Origin: Thalassospira profundimaris
Lineage (GTDB): Bacteria > Pseudomonadota > Alphaproteobacteria > Rhodospirillales > Thalassospiraceae
DNA: 64,000 bases
Assembly: GCF_003326675.1 (NCBI RefSeq)
Contig: NZ_JPWF01000001.1
Coordinates: 124,001 to 188,000 of the forward strand
Reading direction: 5' to 3'
A program made the translations under genes and the position numbers. The notes below the pieces were generated by a model, which saw nothing but the letters and a program-made list of their open reading frames with translations, made no database searches and was not told the origin of the DNA. The number at the start of each line of letters is the position of its first letter. Within the stretch, counting starts at the first letter, position 1. Of the stretch, positions 49,509 to 59,057 are shown one piece after another.

Positions 49509-49582
49509 CGAAAACCGATTTTCTGGTTCCGGCAGTATCGAAACACTGCCAGTAAATTTTCGATCAGATCAAGCTGACCCGC

Positions 49583-50182
49583 TTAAAGCGAACCGCCAAG
49601 GGTTCCCTTGGTCGACGGAATGGCATCGGATTTGCGCGGATCGATTTCAATCGCATCGCGCAAGGACCGTGCAAGCGCCTTATAGGCACTTTCGATGATA
49701 TGGTGATTGTTTTCGCCATACAGGTTCTCGACATGCAGCGTAATCCCGGCTGCCTGGGCAAAGCCCTGGAACCATTCACGGAACAATTCGGTATCCATAT
49801 CGCCCAGCTTGTCGCGGGTGAAATTGACATTCCAGATCAAATAGGGACGGCTTGAAATATCAAGTGCGACACGGGTAAGCGCCTCATCCATCGGAAGCAG
49901 GCAACTGCCATACCGCGTGATGCCCTTTTTATCGCCCAGTGCCTGAGCAAAGGCCTGGCCAATCGCGATGCCGCTATCTTCGGTGGTATGATGAAAATCA
50001 ATATGCAAATCGCCCTCGGCCCGGACTTTAAGGTCTATCAGGCTGTGACGTGAAAGCTGTTCGAGCATATGATCAAGGAAACCAACCCCGGTCTGGACAT
50101 CATAGATGCCGGTCCCGTCAAGGTTCAGTTCAACCGAGATCTTGGTTTCGTTTGTATTACGCTCAACGCGGGCCTTGCGCAT
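49583..50182 (-). CDS. hisB: Imidazoleglycerol-phosphate dehydratase
   Basis: Removes water from IGP to give imidazole acetol phosphate. 199 residues from the ATG at 50182 ([14 protein letters not shown]), with AAGGAGC just upstream. The frame to 50281 is not conserved. Manganese-binding histidine clusters: [35 protein letters not shown] and [16 protein letters not shown], the two HHxxxE repeats of the family. This is the monofunctional form without the histidinol-phosphatase domain found in enterobacteria. First gene of the his operon here. Confidence 0.97.
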   Translation of the reverse strand: MRKARVERNTNETKISVELNLDGTGIYDVQTGVGFLDHMLEQLSRHSLIDLKVRAEGDLHIDFHHTTEDSGIAIGQAFAQALGDKKGITRYGSCLLPMDEALTRVALDISSRPYLIWNVNFTRDKLGDMDTELFREWFQGFAQAAGITLHVENLYGENNHHIIESAYKALARSLRDAIEIDPRKSDAIPSTKGTLGGSL

Positions 50183-50338
50183 GCAAAGCTCCTTTCTTGC
50201 AGATATTGATGCATATGATGGACCGTATGTAGCAACAAACCCACGGAAAAGCCAGTTTAAGTGGCTACGTATTGGCCGCAAAATCCTGAAAACGCCATTG
50301 GTTCAACCATTGTCACATCGATTGGTACCAAATCAGGC

Positions 50339-52474
50339 CTATTTGCTTGATAGATGATTGATGCCGTCCCAGTCTTTTGGCGGTGGGCTCGCCATAAAGG
50401 CCTTGCAACGTTCAATGTAAATTTCGACCAGTTTCGGGGTGGTGGCATTGCCGATATGGACGCTGAAAGCGGCGTGGGCTTCGGCCCATTTCTGGTCCTG
50501 ATAAAGGGCAATACAGGCATCCCATGCGGCAACTTCAAGAAGCTGTTCGGCGATATTGCAAAGCCTGTTGCTGTGATCGGTTCGATCCCCGATCAGCTCG
50601 TAGATTGCCAGGGGTGACGATGTTCCGACCGGCATGACCCGATCGACAAAGCGCAACAGGAAATTGCCCGAGGCCCGCCGGACAATCGCATCACTGACGA
50701 GGATGCGTGTGCCATAAAACTTGTTCAGTCCCTCGATCCGAGATGCCAGGTTAACGGCCCCGCCAAGGGCGGTATATTGTAACCGGTGCTCTGATCCGAC
50801 ATTGCCGACAACCACCCGGTCCGTATGCAATCCGAAGCGGGTATAAAGCGGAAACAGCCGTGATTCCTGCGATATGGAATTAAGCTGCCGACCCGCCAGG
50901 CGACAGGCAAGGGCCGCCCGACAGGCATGATCAACATGATCGGGATCGTTGGACGGGGCGTTCCAGAATGCCATGATGGCATCGCCGATATATTTGTCGA
51001 TGGTGCCATTGCCGTTGGCGGTGATCTGGTGTTCCATCGCCGCGAAATAGTTTGATAGCTCGCGGGCAAGTTCGGTCGGGGAATAGTTTTCGGTCTTGGC
51101 GGTAAAGCCTTCGATGTCGGTGAACATGATCGATAGGTCGCGTGCTTCACCACCAATTTCGACCGGATTACCGTTTGCGACAATGGACCGGACAAGATCG
51201 GTCGGCACATAGGCCCCGAAGCTCTTAAGGCTGTTTCTTGTGTTGGTGATCGCCGATGATAGCGCACTGACTTCGTAGATATGCGATGTCATCTCGAAAT
51301 CACTGCCAAGATCAAACTGGCCGATTTTCTCGGCCTCGGCGGCAACAAGGTTCAGCTGACGGCTGAGCATTCTGGCAATAATCGCGATCAGGATGGTGGT
51401 CAGGATGAAAATGGCAGCGGCAATTTTCAGGATATATTGCGTGGCTTCCTTGATGCCGCCAACAAACTCGTCCTCCGGCACAATCAGTCCCAGGACCGGG
51501 GCAATCCCGAAGATTTCCGGGATGGGGGCGGCCGATACAAGGTACTTTTTGCCGTCGTCGGCATTGGTGAATTCAAAAAATGCCTTGGGATTGCCTGCCC
51601 ATTGGGTGATGGCGTCCGTGACAATCGGGTCATTGATCTGACCATTGCCGATCTTGAAAAACGTTTCGTCGCGATTGGTGCCATGCGGGCCGCTATAGGC
51701 CAGTACCCGGTTTTCAATGCCCAGCATGAAGACCCGGCCTTCTGAACCGATCCGGATGTCGTTGAGAATTCTGGTGACATTATCAAGGGTCAGGTCAGCG
51801 CCAACCACCCCCATCAGACTGCCATCAGGCTGAACTACCCGCTTGGCAAAGGTCACGCCGGGCTTGCCGGTACTGTTAAAGGTATAAAACGGGCTTACGA
51901 AAATTTCGTCCTGACTGCGCGCACCCTTGTACCAGGTGCGCCCGCGCGGATCATAGGTGACGACACTGTGTTCTTGGCCCGTCACATTGCCCCAACTGGA
52001 CTGATACAGATAGGTATCAAGCTTTCCGCCCGCATAGTCATAATTGATGGTGCGATAAACGATATTGCTGTTGTCAGGGATGAGGCTGTTTTCAGGGCCA
52101 AATGTCTTTAGATCACCGGGGAACTGGACGACCTGAAAGAAGCGACCATCATCCTCGAACCCGAAAAACAGTCCATAAATCTGTGAATGTCCGTTGATCA
52201 GACTGGCCATGATTGCCCCGCCGCGTGGCTGGCTGACGGCGTCGGGAAATGAATGGATCATGTCGACTGTGGTGTCGACGATTTGCCCGACCGGGCGAAT
52301 GACATTCAAAAGATTTTCAACGGCGTTATGCCGGGCTGTCGTCATCTTGTTGCGCCCGGTATCAAGTGCCAGCTTGTGGTTGCTTTCATACAAAAACGCA
52401 ACCGTGATACCGAGCATCAGAACGGCGATGGTCGTGAATGCAGCCGTCACGCCGATTTGAAGTTTGATTTTCAC
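50339..52474 (-). CDS. Membrane adenylate/guanylate cyclase with dCache sensor
   Basis: 711 residues. Membrane segment at about 7-28, then a periplasmic dCache_1 domain (about 40-335) with YDPRGRTWYKGA and GVVGADLTLDNVTRIL, the usual sensory pair, then a second membrane segment at about 347-370 and a linker with a HAMP-like stretch. The class III cyclase domain (about 445-620) has FTDIEGFTAK (metal Asp), YIGDAIMAFWN (second metal Asp) and GGAVNLASRIEGLNKFYG, with asparagine and arginine of the transition state. Makes cAMP (or cGMP) in response to an external ligand. Ligand unknown. Divergently placed nothing; it runs leftward toward hisB. Confidence 0.9.
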   Translation of the reverse strand: MKIKLQIGVTAAFTTIAVLMLGITVAFLYESNHKLALDTGRNKMTTARHNAVENLLNVIRPVGQIVDTTVDMIHSFPDAVSQPRGGAIMASLINGHSQIYGLFFGFEDDGRFFQVVQFPGDLKTFGPENSLIPDNSNIVYRTINYDYAGGKLDTYLYQSSWGNVTGQEHSVVTYDPRGRTWYKGARSQDEIFVSPFYTFNSTGKPGVTFAKRVVQPDGSLMGVVGADLTLDNVTRILNDIRIGSEGRVFMLGIENRVLAYSGPHGTNRDETFFKIGNGQINDPIVTDAITQWAGNPKAFFEFTNADDGKKYLVSAAPIPEIFGIAPVLGLIVPEDEFVGGIKEATQYILKIAAAIFILTTILIAIIARMLSRQLNLVAAEAEKIGQFDLGSDFEMTSHIYEVSALSSAITNTRNSLKSFGAYVPTDLVRSIVANGNPVEIGGEARDLSIMFTDIEGFTAKTENYSPTELARELSNYFAAMEHQITANGNGTIDKYIGDAIMAFWNAPSNDPDHVDHACRAALACRLAGRQLNSISQESRLFPLYTRFGLHTDRVVVGNVGSEHRLQYTALGGAVNLASRIEGLNKFYGTRILVSDAIVRRASGNFLLRFVDRVMPVGTSSPLAIYELIGDRTDHSNRLCNIAEQLLEVAAWDACIALYQDQKWAEAHAAFSVHIGNATTPKLVEIYIERCKAFMASPPPKDWDGINHLSSK

Positions 52475-52618
52475 CTGATCATCTGCCCGCCATGCAACCG
52501 TTGATGTGCGCTGCCTTTTTCGTACAGCTTTATCAACAGATTAGATCACGGCGGGTCGAAAACAATACGAAGTTGATTGTTTATAAGAAAAATATATCAG
52601 TGGTTGTTTTGACGCATT

Positions 52619-54349
52619 CTAAACAAAGTCAAACTTGTCGACATCAAACAGGCCACGGTCGGTCATTTTAAGGTGCGGAATTACCGGAAGTGCCAGGAAT
52701 GCGACCTGAAGAAACGGCTCGGGCAAAACGCATCCAAGGTCTTTGGCGGCGGCCCGCAATGTGATCAGGTCCTTTTCGACCACTTCAAAGGGCTCCGTGC
52801 TCATCAATCCTGCTACTGGCAATGGCAGTTCGGCGGTGACCTTGCCTTCATCGGCAACGGCAAAGCCGCCACCCATTTCAATCAGCCGGTTAACGGCGGC
52901 GGCCATATCGGCATCACTGGCCCCGACCACGGTGATATTGTGGCTGTCATGCCCGACCGAGGATGCAATCGCCCCTTTCTTAAGGCCAAAGCCACGGACA
53001 AAGCTGCGCCCGATATTGCCATTGATCCCGTGACGTTCGACCACAGCAACCTTGATCACGTCATTGGCAAGATCGGGTTTCAGGCCGTTATCACCAATTT
53101 CAAGCGTTGCCTCATCGCGGAAGGTCAGAATAAGCCCCGGTTTGACCTTGATGACCGGCGTCTGGTTTTGACCAGGTTTGGGATCACAAGCGAATGCCTC
53201 TGCTGTTACCGGTGTTGCCTTCATCGAGCTTAGACCGACCGGAGCAATGGTTTTGCGTTTGGCAAACAGATCGTCGCTGACCACCCGGCCACCGGCGATG
53301 ACAGCGCTAACATCGCAGGTTTCCAGATCATCAAGAATGGCAATATCAGCCCGCCAGCCCGGCCCGATCAAACCGCGATCGCGCAATCCGAAAATACGGG
53401 CCGCGGAATGTGATGCCGCGCGATAGGCATGATGGATCGGGCAATTACGTGCCTTAAGATGTCCGATCAGGCGACGCACCAGACTGTCGAGATGGCCTTC
53501 TTCACCGATATCAAGCGGATTGCGGTCATCGGTACAAAGGGCCACAAAGCTTGAACTGTTTTCGTCCAGAATTTCGGCAAGGGCTTCAAGGTCCTTGGAA
53601 ACCGAACCCTCGCGGATCAGGATGGCCATGCCCTTGGCCAGTTTTTCGCGGGCTTCTTCGGCCGATGTGGCTTCGTGATCGGTGCGGATGCCTGCGGCCA
53701 TGTAACCGTTCAAATCCATGCCGCGCACAAGTGGCGCATGGCCATCAATATGTCCGTCCTGGAACGCTTCAAGCTTGGCCATGATGCCCGGATCAAGGTT
53801 GAGTACACCGGGATAGTTCATCATCTCGGCAAGGCCGACGACCTTTTCGTGGCTGCGGAACGGCAAAAGGTCTTCGATTTCAAGCCGCGCCCCGGCAGTC
53901 TCAAACGCGGTGGCAGGCACACAGGATGACAGATTGACCCGCACATCCATGATGGTCTGTTCGGCGCAATCCAGGAAATAGCCGATGCCTTCCGCCCCCA
54001 GAACATTGGCAATTTCGTGCGGATCACACAAAACCGTTGTCACACCATGGGGCAATACACAGCGATCAAATTCAAGCGGGGTAACGAGCGAGCTTTCAAT
54101 ATGCAGGTGGGTATCGATAAAGCCCGGCACGGCAAACTTGCCGGTACAATCAATCTCGGCTTCGCCTGCGTAGCTGTCATGGGTGCCAACAATCCGGTCG
54201 CCGACAATCGCGATATCGGTCCGGGTGATTTTGCCGGTGATGACATCAAGAAGTCCGATATTGCGTAAAACCAGATCAGCCTTGATCTTGCCCTGACCGG
54301 CAAGGATGCATTTGCCAAGATGGGTTTGGGTAAGATCGGTGCTGCTCAT
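52619..54349 (-). CDS. ade: Adenine deaminase
   Basis: Converts adenine to hypoxanthine and ammonia in purine salvage. 576 residues from the ATG at 54349 ([14 protein letters not shown]). Metal site [21 protein letters not shown] (HxHxE), then [38 protein letters not shown] (typical DHE) and [13 protein letters not shown] near the C-terminus. The two-domain architecture (metal barrel and Ade C-terminal domain) is intact and normal length. The frame to 54385 is rejected. It is divergent from hslV across about 220 bp and 144 bp from the cyclase start. Confidence 0.95.
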   Translation of the reverse strand: MSSTDLTQTHLGKCILAGQGKIKADLVLRNIGLLDVITGKITRTDIAIVGDRIVGTHDSYAGEAEIDCTGKFAVPGFIDTHLHIESSLVTPLEFDRCVLPHGVTTVLCDPHEIANVLGAEGIGYFLDCAEQTIMDVRVNLSSCVPATAFETAGARLEIEDLLPFRSHEKVVGLAEMMNYPGVLNLDPGIMAKLEAFQDGHIDGHAPLVRGMDLNGYMAAGIRTDHEATSAEEAREKLAKGMAILIREGSVSKDLEALAEILDENSSSFVALCTDDRNPLDIGEEGHLDSLVRRLIGHLKARNCPIHHAYRAASHSAARIFGLRDRGLIGPGWRADIAILDDLETCDVSAVIAGGRVVSDDLFAKRKTIAPVGLSSMKATPVTAEAFACDPKPGQNQTPVIKVKPGLILTFRDEATLEIGDNGLKPDLANDVIKVAVVERHGINGNIGRSFVRGFGLKKGAIASSVGHDSHNITVVGASDADMAAAVNRLIEMGGGFAVADEGKVTAELPLPVAGLMSTEPFEVVEKDLITLRAAAKDLGCVLPEPFLQVAFLALPVIPHLKMTDRGLFDVDKFDFV

Positions 54350-54503
54350 GGTGTAGGTCCTGTCATTCTTGAAATTCTTTTCCAAGCATCAAGGGTAAAG
54401 CATGTGCGCCGCGCGTGCCTTGAATTTTTTATGCATTGCTGCGTTGAAACTGTGTTTCGCTCACAGTGAAGGTTCTATACGGACCATCTGGTGGCTTCTG
54501 CCC

Positions 54504-54531
54504 TTGACCGGGGCGTCTGCCGTGCTAACTC
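54504..54531 (+). promoter_or_regulatory. Candidate promoter of hslVU
   Basis: TTGACC (54504-54509), a 16-nt spacer and TAACTC (54526-54531), about 40 bp upstream of the hslV ATG. The -10 is weak. A heat-shock promoter would be expected for hslVU, but I cannot distinguish RpoD from RpoH here. Confidence 0.3.
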
Positions 54532-54567
54532 TTGGGCGAAGCAATCGATGAGATTCAAGGATTATTC

Positions 54568-55128
54568 ATGAGCGAACAACAAAGCTGGCATGGCACGACA
54601 ATTCTGTCTGTGCGCAAGGGCAATGAAGTCGTGGTGGCTGGTGATGGTCAGGTATCGCTTGGCCCGACCGTGATCAAGGGCAATGCCCGCAAGGTCCGCC
54701 GGATCGGCCAGAAAGGCGAAATCATGGTCGGTTTTGCCGGTGCAACCGCCGATGCCTTTACCCTGCTGGAACGGCTTGAAGCCAAACTGGATCGTCATCC
54801 GGGCCAGACCATGCGGGCCTGTGTCGAACTTGCCAAGGACTGGCGCACGGATCGTTACTTGCGCAAGCTTGAAGCCATGATGGCGGTGGCCGACAAGGAT
54901 GTGTCGCTGGTTCTGACCGGTCAGGGCGACGTTCTTGAACCCGAGGACGGCATTATTGCCATCGGTTCGGGTGGGAATTATGCGCTTTCTGCTGCCCGGG
55001 CGCTGATTGATATGGATATGACAGCCGAGGAAATTGCCCGCAAGGCAATGGCGATTGCCGGCGAGATTTGTGTCTATACCAACGGCAATGTCCTGCTTGA
55101 GAAAATCGAACTCGAGGATGCGAAGTAA
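54568..55128 (+). CDS. hslV: ATP-dependent protease subunit HslV
   Basis: Peptidase chamber of the HslUV (ClpQY) protease, degrading unfolded or regulated proteins in the cytosol. 186 residues from the ATG at 54568. A propeptide MSEQQSWHG precedes the catalytic TTILSVRKG, so Thr10 becomes the N-terminal nucleophile. In E. coli only a Met is removed, so the propeptide is extended as in other alphaproteobacteria. [31 protein letters not shown] is family-typical. Operon with hslU, 59-bp gap. Upstream frame to 54532 is not needed. Confidence 0.95.
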   Translation: MSEQQSWHGTTILSVRKGNEVVVAGDGQVSLGPTVIKGNARKVRRIGQKGEIMVGFAGATADAFTLLERLEAKLDRHPGQTMRACVELAKDWRTDRYLRKLEAMMAVADKDVSLVLTGQGDVLEPEDGIIAIGSGGNYALSAARALIDMDMTAEEIARKAMAIAGEICVYTNGNVLLEKIELEDAK

Positions 55129-55187
55129 TCAGGGTGCCAATCCGGGCCCTGTCGCTGCATCTGTCGCAATAAGATACGGAATAAATC

Positions 55188-56498
55188 ATGACCCAACATT
55201 TCAGCCCGCGCGAGATTGTCTCGGAACTGGACCGCCATATTATCGGTCAGAAAGATGCCAAGCGCGCGGTTGCCATTGCGCTGCGTAACCGCTGGCGCCG
55301 CCAGCAGCTTGACGACACCATGCGCAACGAGGTGCTGCCCAAAAACATCCTGATGATCGGTCCGACCGGTGTCGGTAAAACCGAAATCGCCCGTCGTCTG
55401 GCCAAGCTTGCCGATGCGCCGTTTATCAAGATCGAGGCGACCAAGTTTACCGAGGTTGGCTATGTCGGACGTGATGTCGAACAGATTGTCCGTGATCTGG
55501 TCGAAGTTTCCATCGACCTGACCCGCGAAACCATGCGCAAAAAGGTCCGCGCCAAGGCTGAAATGCAGGCCGAGGAACGTATTCTGGACGGTCTGGTTGG
55601 CGAAAATGCATCGCCTGATACCCGTCAGAAATTCCGCAAGATGCTGCGCGAAGGCGAATTGCAGCACAAGGAAATCGAAATCAACGTTCAGGAAAACAGC
55701 TCGGCCTCGATGCCGACCATCGACATTCCGGGCATGCCCGGTGCACAGATGGGGATGCTGAACCTTAATGACATGTTCGGCAAGGCATTTGGCGGCAATA
55801 CCAAGCCCAAACGCATGACCGTCGAAGAGGCCTTTGATCGTCTTGTTGACGAAGAAGGTGACAAGTTGCTGGATCTCGACAAGGTCACAGCCGAGGCGAT
55901 TGAAAATGTCGAACAGAACGGCATTGTCTTCCTTGACGAGATCGACAAGATCACGGCCCGTTCCGAACGTGGTGGGGATGTCTCGCGCGAAGGTGTTCAG
56001 CGTGATCTGTTGCCGCTGATCGAAGGCACGAACGTCTCGACCAAACATGGCACGGTCAAAACCGACCATATCCTGTTTATCTGCTCGGGTGCGTTCCATC
56101 TGGCAAAGCCGTCGGACCTTCTGCCGGAATTGCAGGGTCGCCTGCCGATTCGGGTCGAGCTGAAAGCCCTGACCGAAGGTGATTTCCGTCGCATCCTGCT
56201 GGAACCGGAAGCCTCCCTGATCAAGCAGTATATCGCGCTGATGAAGACCGAAGAAGTCACGCTGGACTTTACCGATGACGCGATTGATGAAATTGCCCGT
56301 ATCTCGGCCAATGTGAATGAATCGGTCGAAAATATCGGGGCGCGCCGCCTGCATACGGTTCTGGAAAAGCTGCTCGATGACATCAGCTTCACCGCAACCG
56401 ACCGTTCGGGCGAGACGTTTAAGGTCGATGCCAATTATGTCCGCGAACAGGTCGAGGATCTGTCAAAGGATACCGATCTTTCGAAGTTTATTCTGTAA
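55188..56498 (+). CDS. hslU: HslU, ATPase subunit of HslUV protease
   Basis: AAA+ unfoldase that feeds substrates to HslV. 436 residues. [36 protein letters not shown] is the family start, Walker [13 protein letters not shown] (about 58-69), Walker [13 protein letters not shown] (about 245-256) and the intermediate domain at about 105-245. The central pore motif GYVGRD (about 88-93) is intact, and the C-terminus ends DLSKFIL, as required for docking on HslV. AATAAATC lies before the ATG; AAGATACGGA is a weak ribosome site. Ends in a bidirectional terminator. Confidence 0.97.
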   Translation: MTQHFSPREIVSELDRHIIGQKDAKRAVAIALRNRWRRQQLDDTMRNEVLPKNILMIGPTGVGKTEIARRLAKLADAPFIKIEATKFTEVGYVGRDVEQIVRDLVEVSIDLTRETMRKKVRAKAEMQAEERILDGLVGENASPDTRQKFRKMLREGELQHKEIEINVQENSSASMPTIDIPGMPGAQMGMLNLNDMFGKAFGGNTKPKRMTVEEAFDRLVDEEGDKLLDLDKVTAEAIENVEQNGIVFLDEIDKITARSERGGDVSREGVQRDLLPLIEGTNVSTKHGTVKTDHILFICSGAFHLAKPSDLLPELQGRLPIRVELKALTEGDFRRILLEPEASLIKQYIALMKTEEVTLDFTDDAIDEIARISANVNESVENIGARRLHTVLEKLLDDISFTATDRSGETFKVDANYVREQVEDLSKDTDLSKFIL

Positions 56499-56520
56499 TC
56501 GAAACGATCAATCGGATCAG

Positions 56521-56556
56521 AAAAAAGGCCAGCACATCGTTGCTGGCCTTTCTTGT
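56521..56556. terminator. Bidirectional terminator between hslU and phoR
   Basis: Perfect 11-bp stem (56524-56534 with 56541-56551), loop CATCGT, with A run on one side and T-rich sequence on the other. It serves hslU and the convergent PhoR-like gene. Confidence 0.85.
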
Positions 56557-56577
56557 TTTTAAGCGCCTTTGGCGTGA

Positions 56578-57987
56578 TCAGGCGGAATGCAGTTTCCGGA
56601 CATTGTCATCGGTCTTGGCCGGCAGATAGACCGTAAAGACCGATCCGACACCCTGTTCACTTTCGATCTGCATGGTGCCGCGGTGGCGCTGGACAAGGTG
56701 TTTGACGATGGCAAGGCCAAGGCCGGTTCCGCCAACTGCACGGGATCGTGCAGTATCAACCCGATAGAACCGTTCGGTCAGACGCGGCAGATGTTCACGG
56801 GCAATCCCGTCGGAATGGTCGCGGATGGCAACGGCCATGATGCGGTCATGACGGAAACGCGCCAGTGCACCGGGCGGGTTTTTGACCAGTTTGATCGATA
56901 CTTCGACATCGGTATTGGCATGGCCGTATTTGATGGCGTTTTCGACCAGATTGACAAAGACCTGTGTCAGTTCCTTTTCCTCGCCCACCATCTCGGTATT
57001 TTCAAGTTCGCTGGTGACGCGGATATTCATCCCCTTGGTCCCGGCCTTCATCGAAAGGCTTTCGGCGACTTTGGCGATGACTTTGCCAACATCGCAATCG
57101 CTTGACGGCGGGGTATGTTCATTCAGCTCGATACGCGCCAGTGACAGCAAATCTTCGATCAGATGCTGCATGCGCTGGGCCTGATCGCGCATAACTGGCA
57201 GGAACTGGTTCAGCGCATCGGGATCATCCTTGGCCGGACCTTCAAGCGTTTCGATAAAGCCAAGAAGAACCGAAAGCGGGGTGCGCAATTCGTGACCAGC
57301 ATCGGTCGCGAAGTCGGCCCGCATTTGTTCCAGTTTGCGAAGTTCGGTCAGGTCCGAGAAACTCAGGACAAAATTACGATCCCCGGTCGCAGCTGGCAGG
57401 CGCGCAGTCAGAACGTCAAAATGGCGGTGCGCGTCACTGGCCAGAACAAATTCGGCATGTTTCATGGTTTCGCGGGAATTCGCGACATCGTCAAAGGCAT
57501 CCAGAAGGATCGGATCACGAATAAACCGTGTCAGGTCCCGACCGGTTTCAAGATTGTGAAACAGTCCCTTTGCCGCCTGGTTAAAGCCGGTCACGACGCG
57601 GTGCCGGTTCACCATCACCACCGGATTTGGCAGATGGTCAAGGATTTCGGCATCGGTGCTGGTTTGGGCTTCAAGAAGCGCGATGCGATCCCGGAACGCA
57701 GCCGCGATCTGGGTATAAAGCGACGACAGCTCGGACGCGGCACCAAACGAGATATGCTGCGGCGGGGTTCCCTTGAATCGGTCACGCAGATCGGTGGCAT
57801 AGCGCGCCACCCGGCGCAGATCGCCGAAATAGATGCGCAGCATCGCGGTGATGCCAAGCCAGGAAAGCGTTGCTGACAGGATTGCCGTGCCCCAGCCAAG
57901 CAGCTCCATCGCCGCAAGGACGACAAAGACAATGCCCGCCGGAAAGGCAATGGCCAAAGCTGTAAGTATCAATTGGCGGAAACCCAA
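56578..57987 (-). CDS. phoR: PhoR-like sensor histidine kinase
   Basis: 469 residues. Two membrane segments at the N-terminus (about 6-30 and 33-52), no large periplasmic loop, then a HAMP-like linker and a PAS domain (about 110-205) with ILDHLPNPVVMVNRHRVVTGFNQAAKGLF. H-box FATDAGHELRTPLSVLLGF (phospho-acceptor His232); N-box NLVENAIKYG; D-box and F-box regions include RFYRVDTARSRAVGGTGLGLAIVKHLV. The layout is that of PhoR, the phosphate kinase, but in the ATP lid the usual DNGPGI/DEGPGI is DHSDGI. No phoB or pst gene is next to it, so the partner is elsewhere. Confidence 0.85.
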   Translation of the reverse strand: MGFRQLILTALAIAFPAGIVFVVLAAMELLGWGTAILSATLSWLGITAMLRIYFGDLRRVARYATDLRDRFKGTPPQHISFGAASELSSLYTQIAAAFRDRIALLEAQTSTDAEILDHLPNPVVMVNRHRVVTGFNQAAKGLFHNLETGRDLTRFIRDPILLDAFDDVANSRETMKHAEFVLASDAHRHFDVLTARLPAATGDRNFVLSFSDLTELRKLEQMRADFATDAGHELRTPLSVLLGFIETLEGPAKDDPDALNQFLPVMRDQAQRMQHLIEDLLSLARIELNEHTPPSSDCDVGKVIAKVAESLSMKAGTKGMNIRVTSELENTEMVGEEKELTQVFVNLVENAIKYGHANTDVEVSIKLVKNPPGALARFRHDRIMAVAIRDHSDGIAREHLPRLTERFYRVDTARSRAVGGTGLGLAIVKHLVQRHRGTMQIESEQGVGSVFTVYLPAKTDDNVRKLHSA

Positions 57988-58175
57988 TTAACGCTCCTGT
58001 TTGCAAGTGTGCGCAGAGATCGTACGTGCACGGATAAAAGTGGACCAAAAATGGTTATGGGCCAGTAAAGATCAAATAAAAGTTTGATGACAGTTTTCAA
58101 GTTACTCGACGGATTGAAAAAATCTGTCGGTTCCCGTCGCGACGTGCTTTATCAGAAAATCAGAAAGAGTGAATA

Positions 58176-58205
58176 TAAAAAAGGCCTCCACCGTGGGAGG
58201 CCTTT
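58176..58205 (-). terminator. Terminator of the RutE-like gene
   Basis: Perfect 10-bp stem (58180-58189 with 58196-58205), loop ACCGTG, with TTTTTTATATTC following on the minus strand. It lies 29 bp past the stop. Confidence 0.85.
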
Positions 58206-58234
58206 GGTCGATCCGGCTTGGAAACCGATCGACG

Positions 58235-58816
58235 TCAGAGAATTGCCGCACCTTCGTCAAAGCGCAGACGCGGATTGCGCGCATGCAGTTTATCGCGATC
58301 GCCATAGCCGATATTGATCAGGAAGTTGCTTTTGACAGGTGTCCCGGCAAAAAACTCGGCATCAAGTTTGGCCTGGTCAAATCCCGACATCGGGCCGCAA
58401 TCAAGGCCAAGCCCACGCAGTGCCATAATGAAATACCCTGCCTGAAGCGAACTGTTGCGAAAGGCGGTTGCCTTAATCACTTCATCATTGCCCGCAAACC
58501 AGGACCGGGCATCGGTATGCGGATACAGGGCAGGAAGCTTTTCGTAAAATTCCATGTCCTGCGCGATGATGGCGGTAACCGGCGCACTCATGGTTTGTCT
58601 GACATTGCCTTCCGACAGGCAGGGCTTAAGCCGTTCTTTGGCAGCATCCGATTTGACAAAAGTAACGCGCATCGGTTCGCAATTGCCGCTTGTCGGGCCA
58701 AGCACCGTCATGTCCCACGCCTGTTTGAGCAAATCCGTATCGACGTCGCGATCCTGCCAATAGCTGAAAGTGCGGGCATCACGGAATAACAGATCAAAAG
58801 CATCGGAACCAAGCAT
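58235..58816 (-). CDS. Nitroreductase-family protein, malonic semialdehyde reductase RutE/HadB-like
   Basis: 193 residues, FMN-dependent oxidoreductase fold. DLLFRDARTFSYWQDRDVDTDLLKQAWDMTVLGPTSGNCEPMRVTFV is the RutE/HadB opening; GYFIMALRGLGLDCGPMSGFDQ is the second family segment; FLINIGYGD near the end. RutE reduces malonic semialdehyde from pyrimidine breakdown, but no other rut gene is in the window, so the family name is not proof of that role. Free-standing between phoR and the deacetylase genes, with its own terminator. Confidence 0.83.
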   Translation of the reverse strand: MLGSDAFDLLFRDARTFSYWQDRDVDTDLLKQAWDMTVLGPTSGNCEPMRVTFVKSDAAKERLKPCLSEGNVRQTMSAPVTAIIAQDMEFYEKLPALYPHTDARSWFAGNDEVIKATAFRNSSLQAGYFIMALRGLGLDCGPMSGFDQAKLDAEFFAGTPVKSNFLINIGYGDRDKLHARNPRLRFDEGAAIL

Positions 58817-59057
58817 GGGGGCCTCATCAAGTTGGGATTATTATCTTGGTTTAATGGTAACCGCGCTGGTCCAATCTGCAACTATCCATATGAAATATGG
58901 AAAAACAATTGGTTCGCTGATACTGTTGCTTTTGCAAAACGATCCCGGAAAACGGGACGATGTCCCGGCATAAATCCAGATTGGCAAAGCCGGGATACAG
59001 GATCGTTCCGCACAGTCGGTCCTGTTTGGAGTGGTTGGTAGAAGACTGGAAACAAAC

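Noticed and set aside
55074-56354. 426-residue frame opposite hslU
   Set aside because: Antisense shadow of a conserved AAA+ gene; no domain in the reverse reading.
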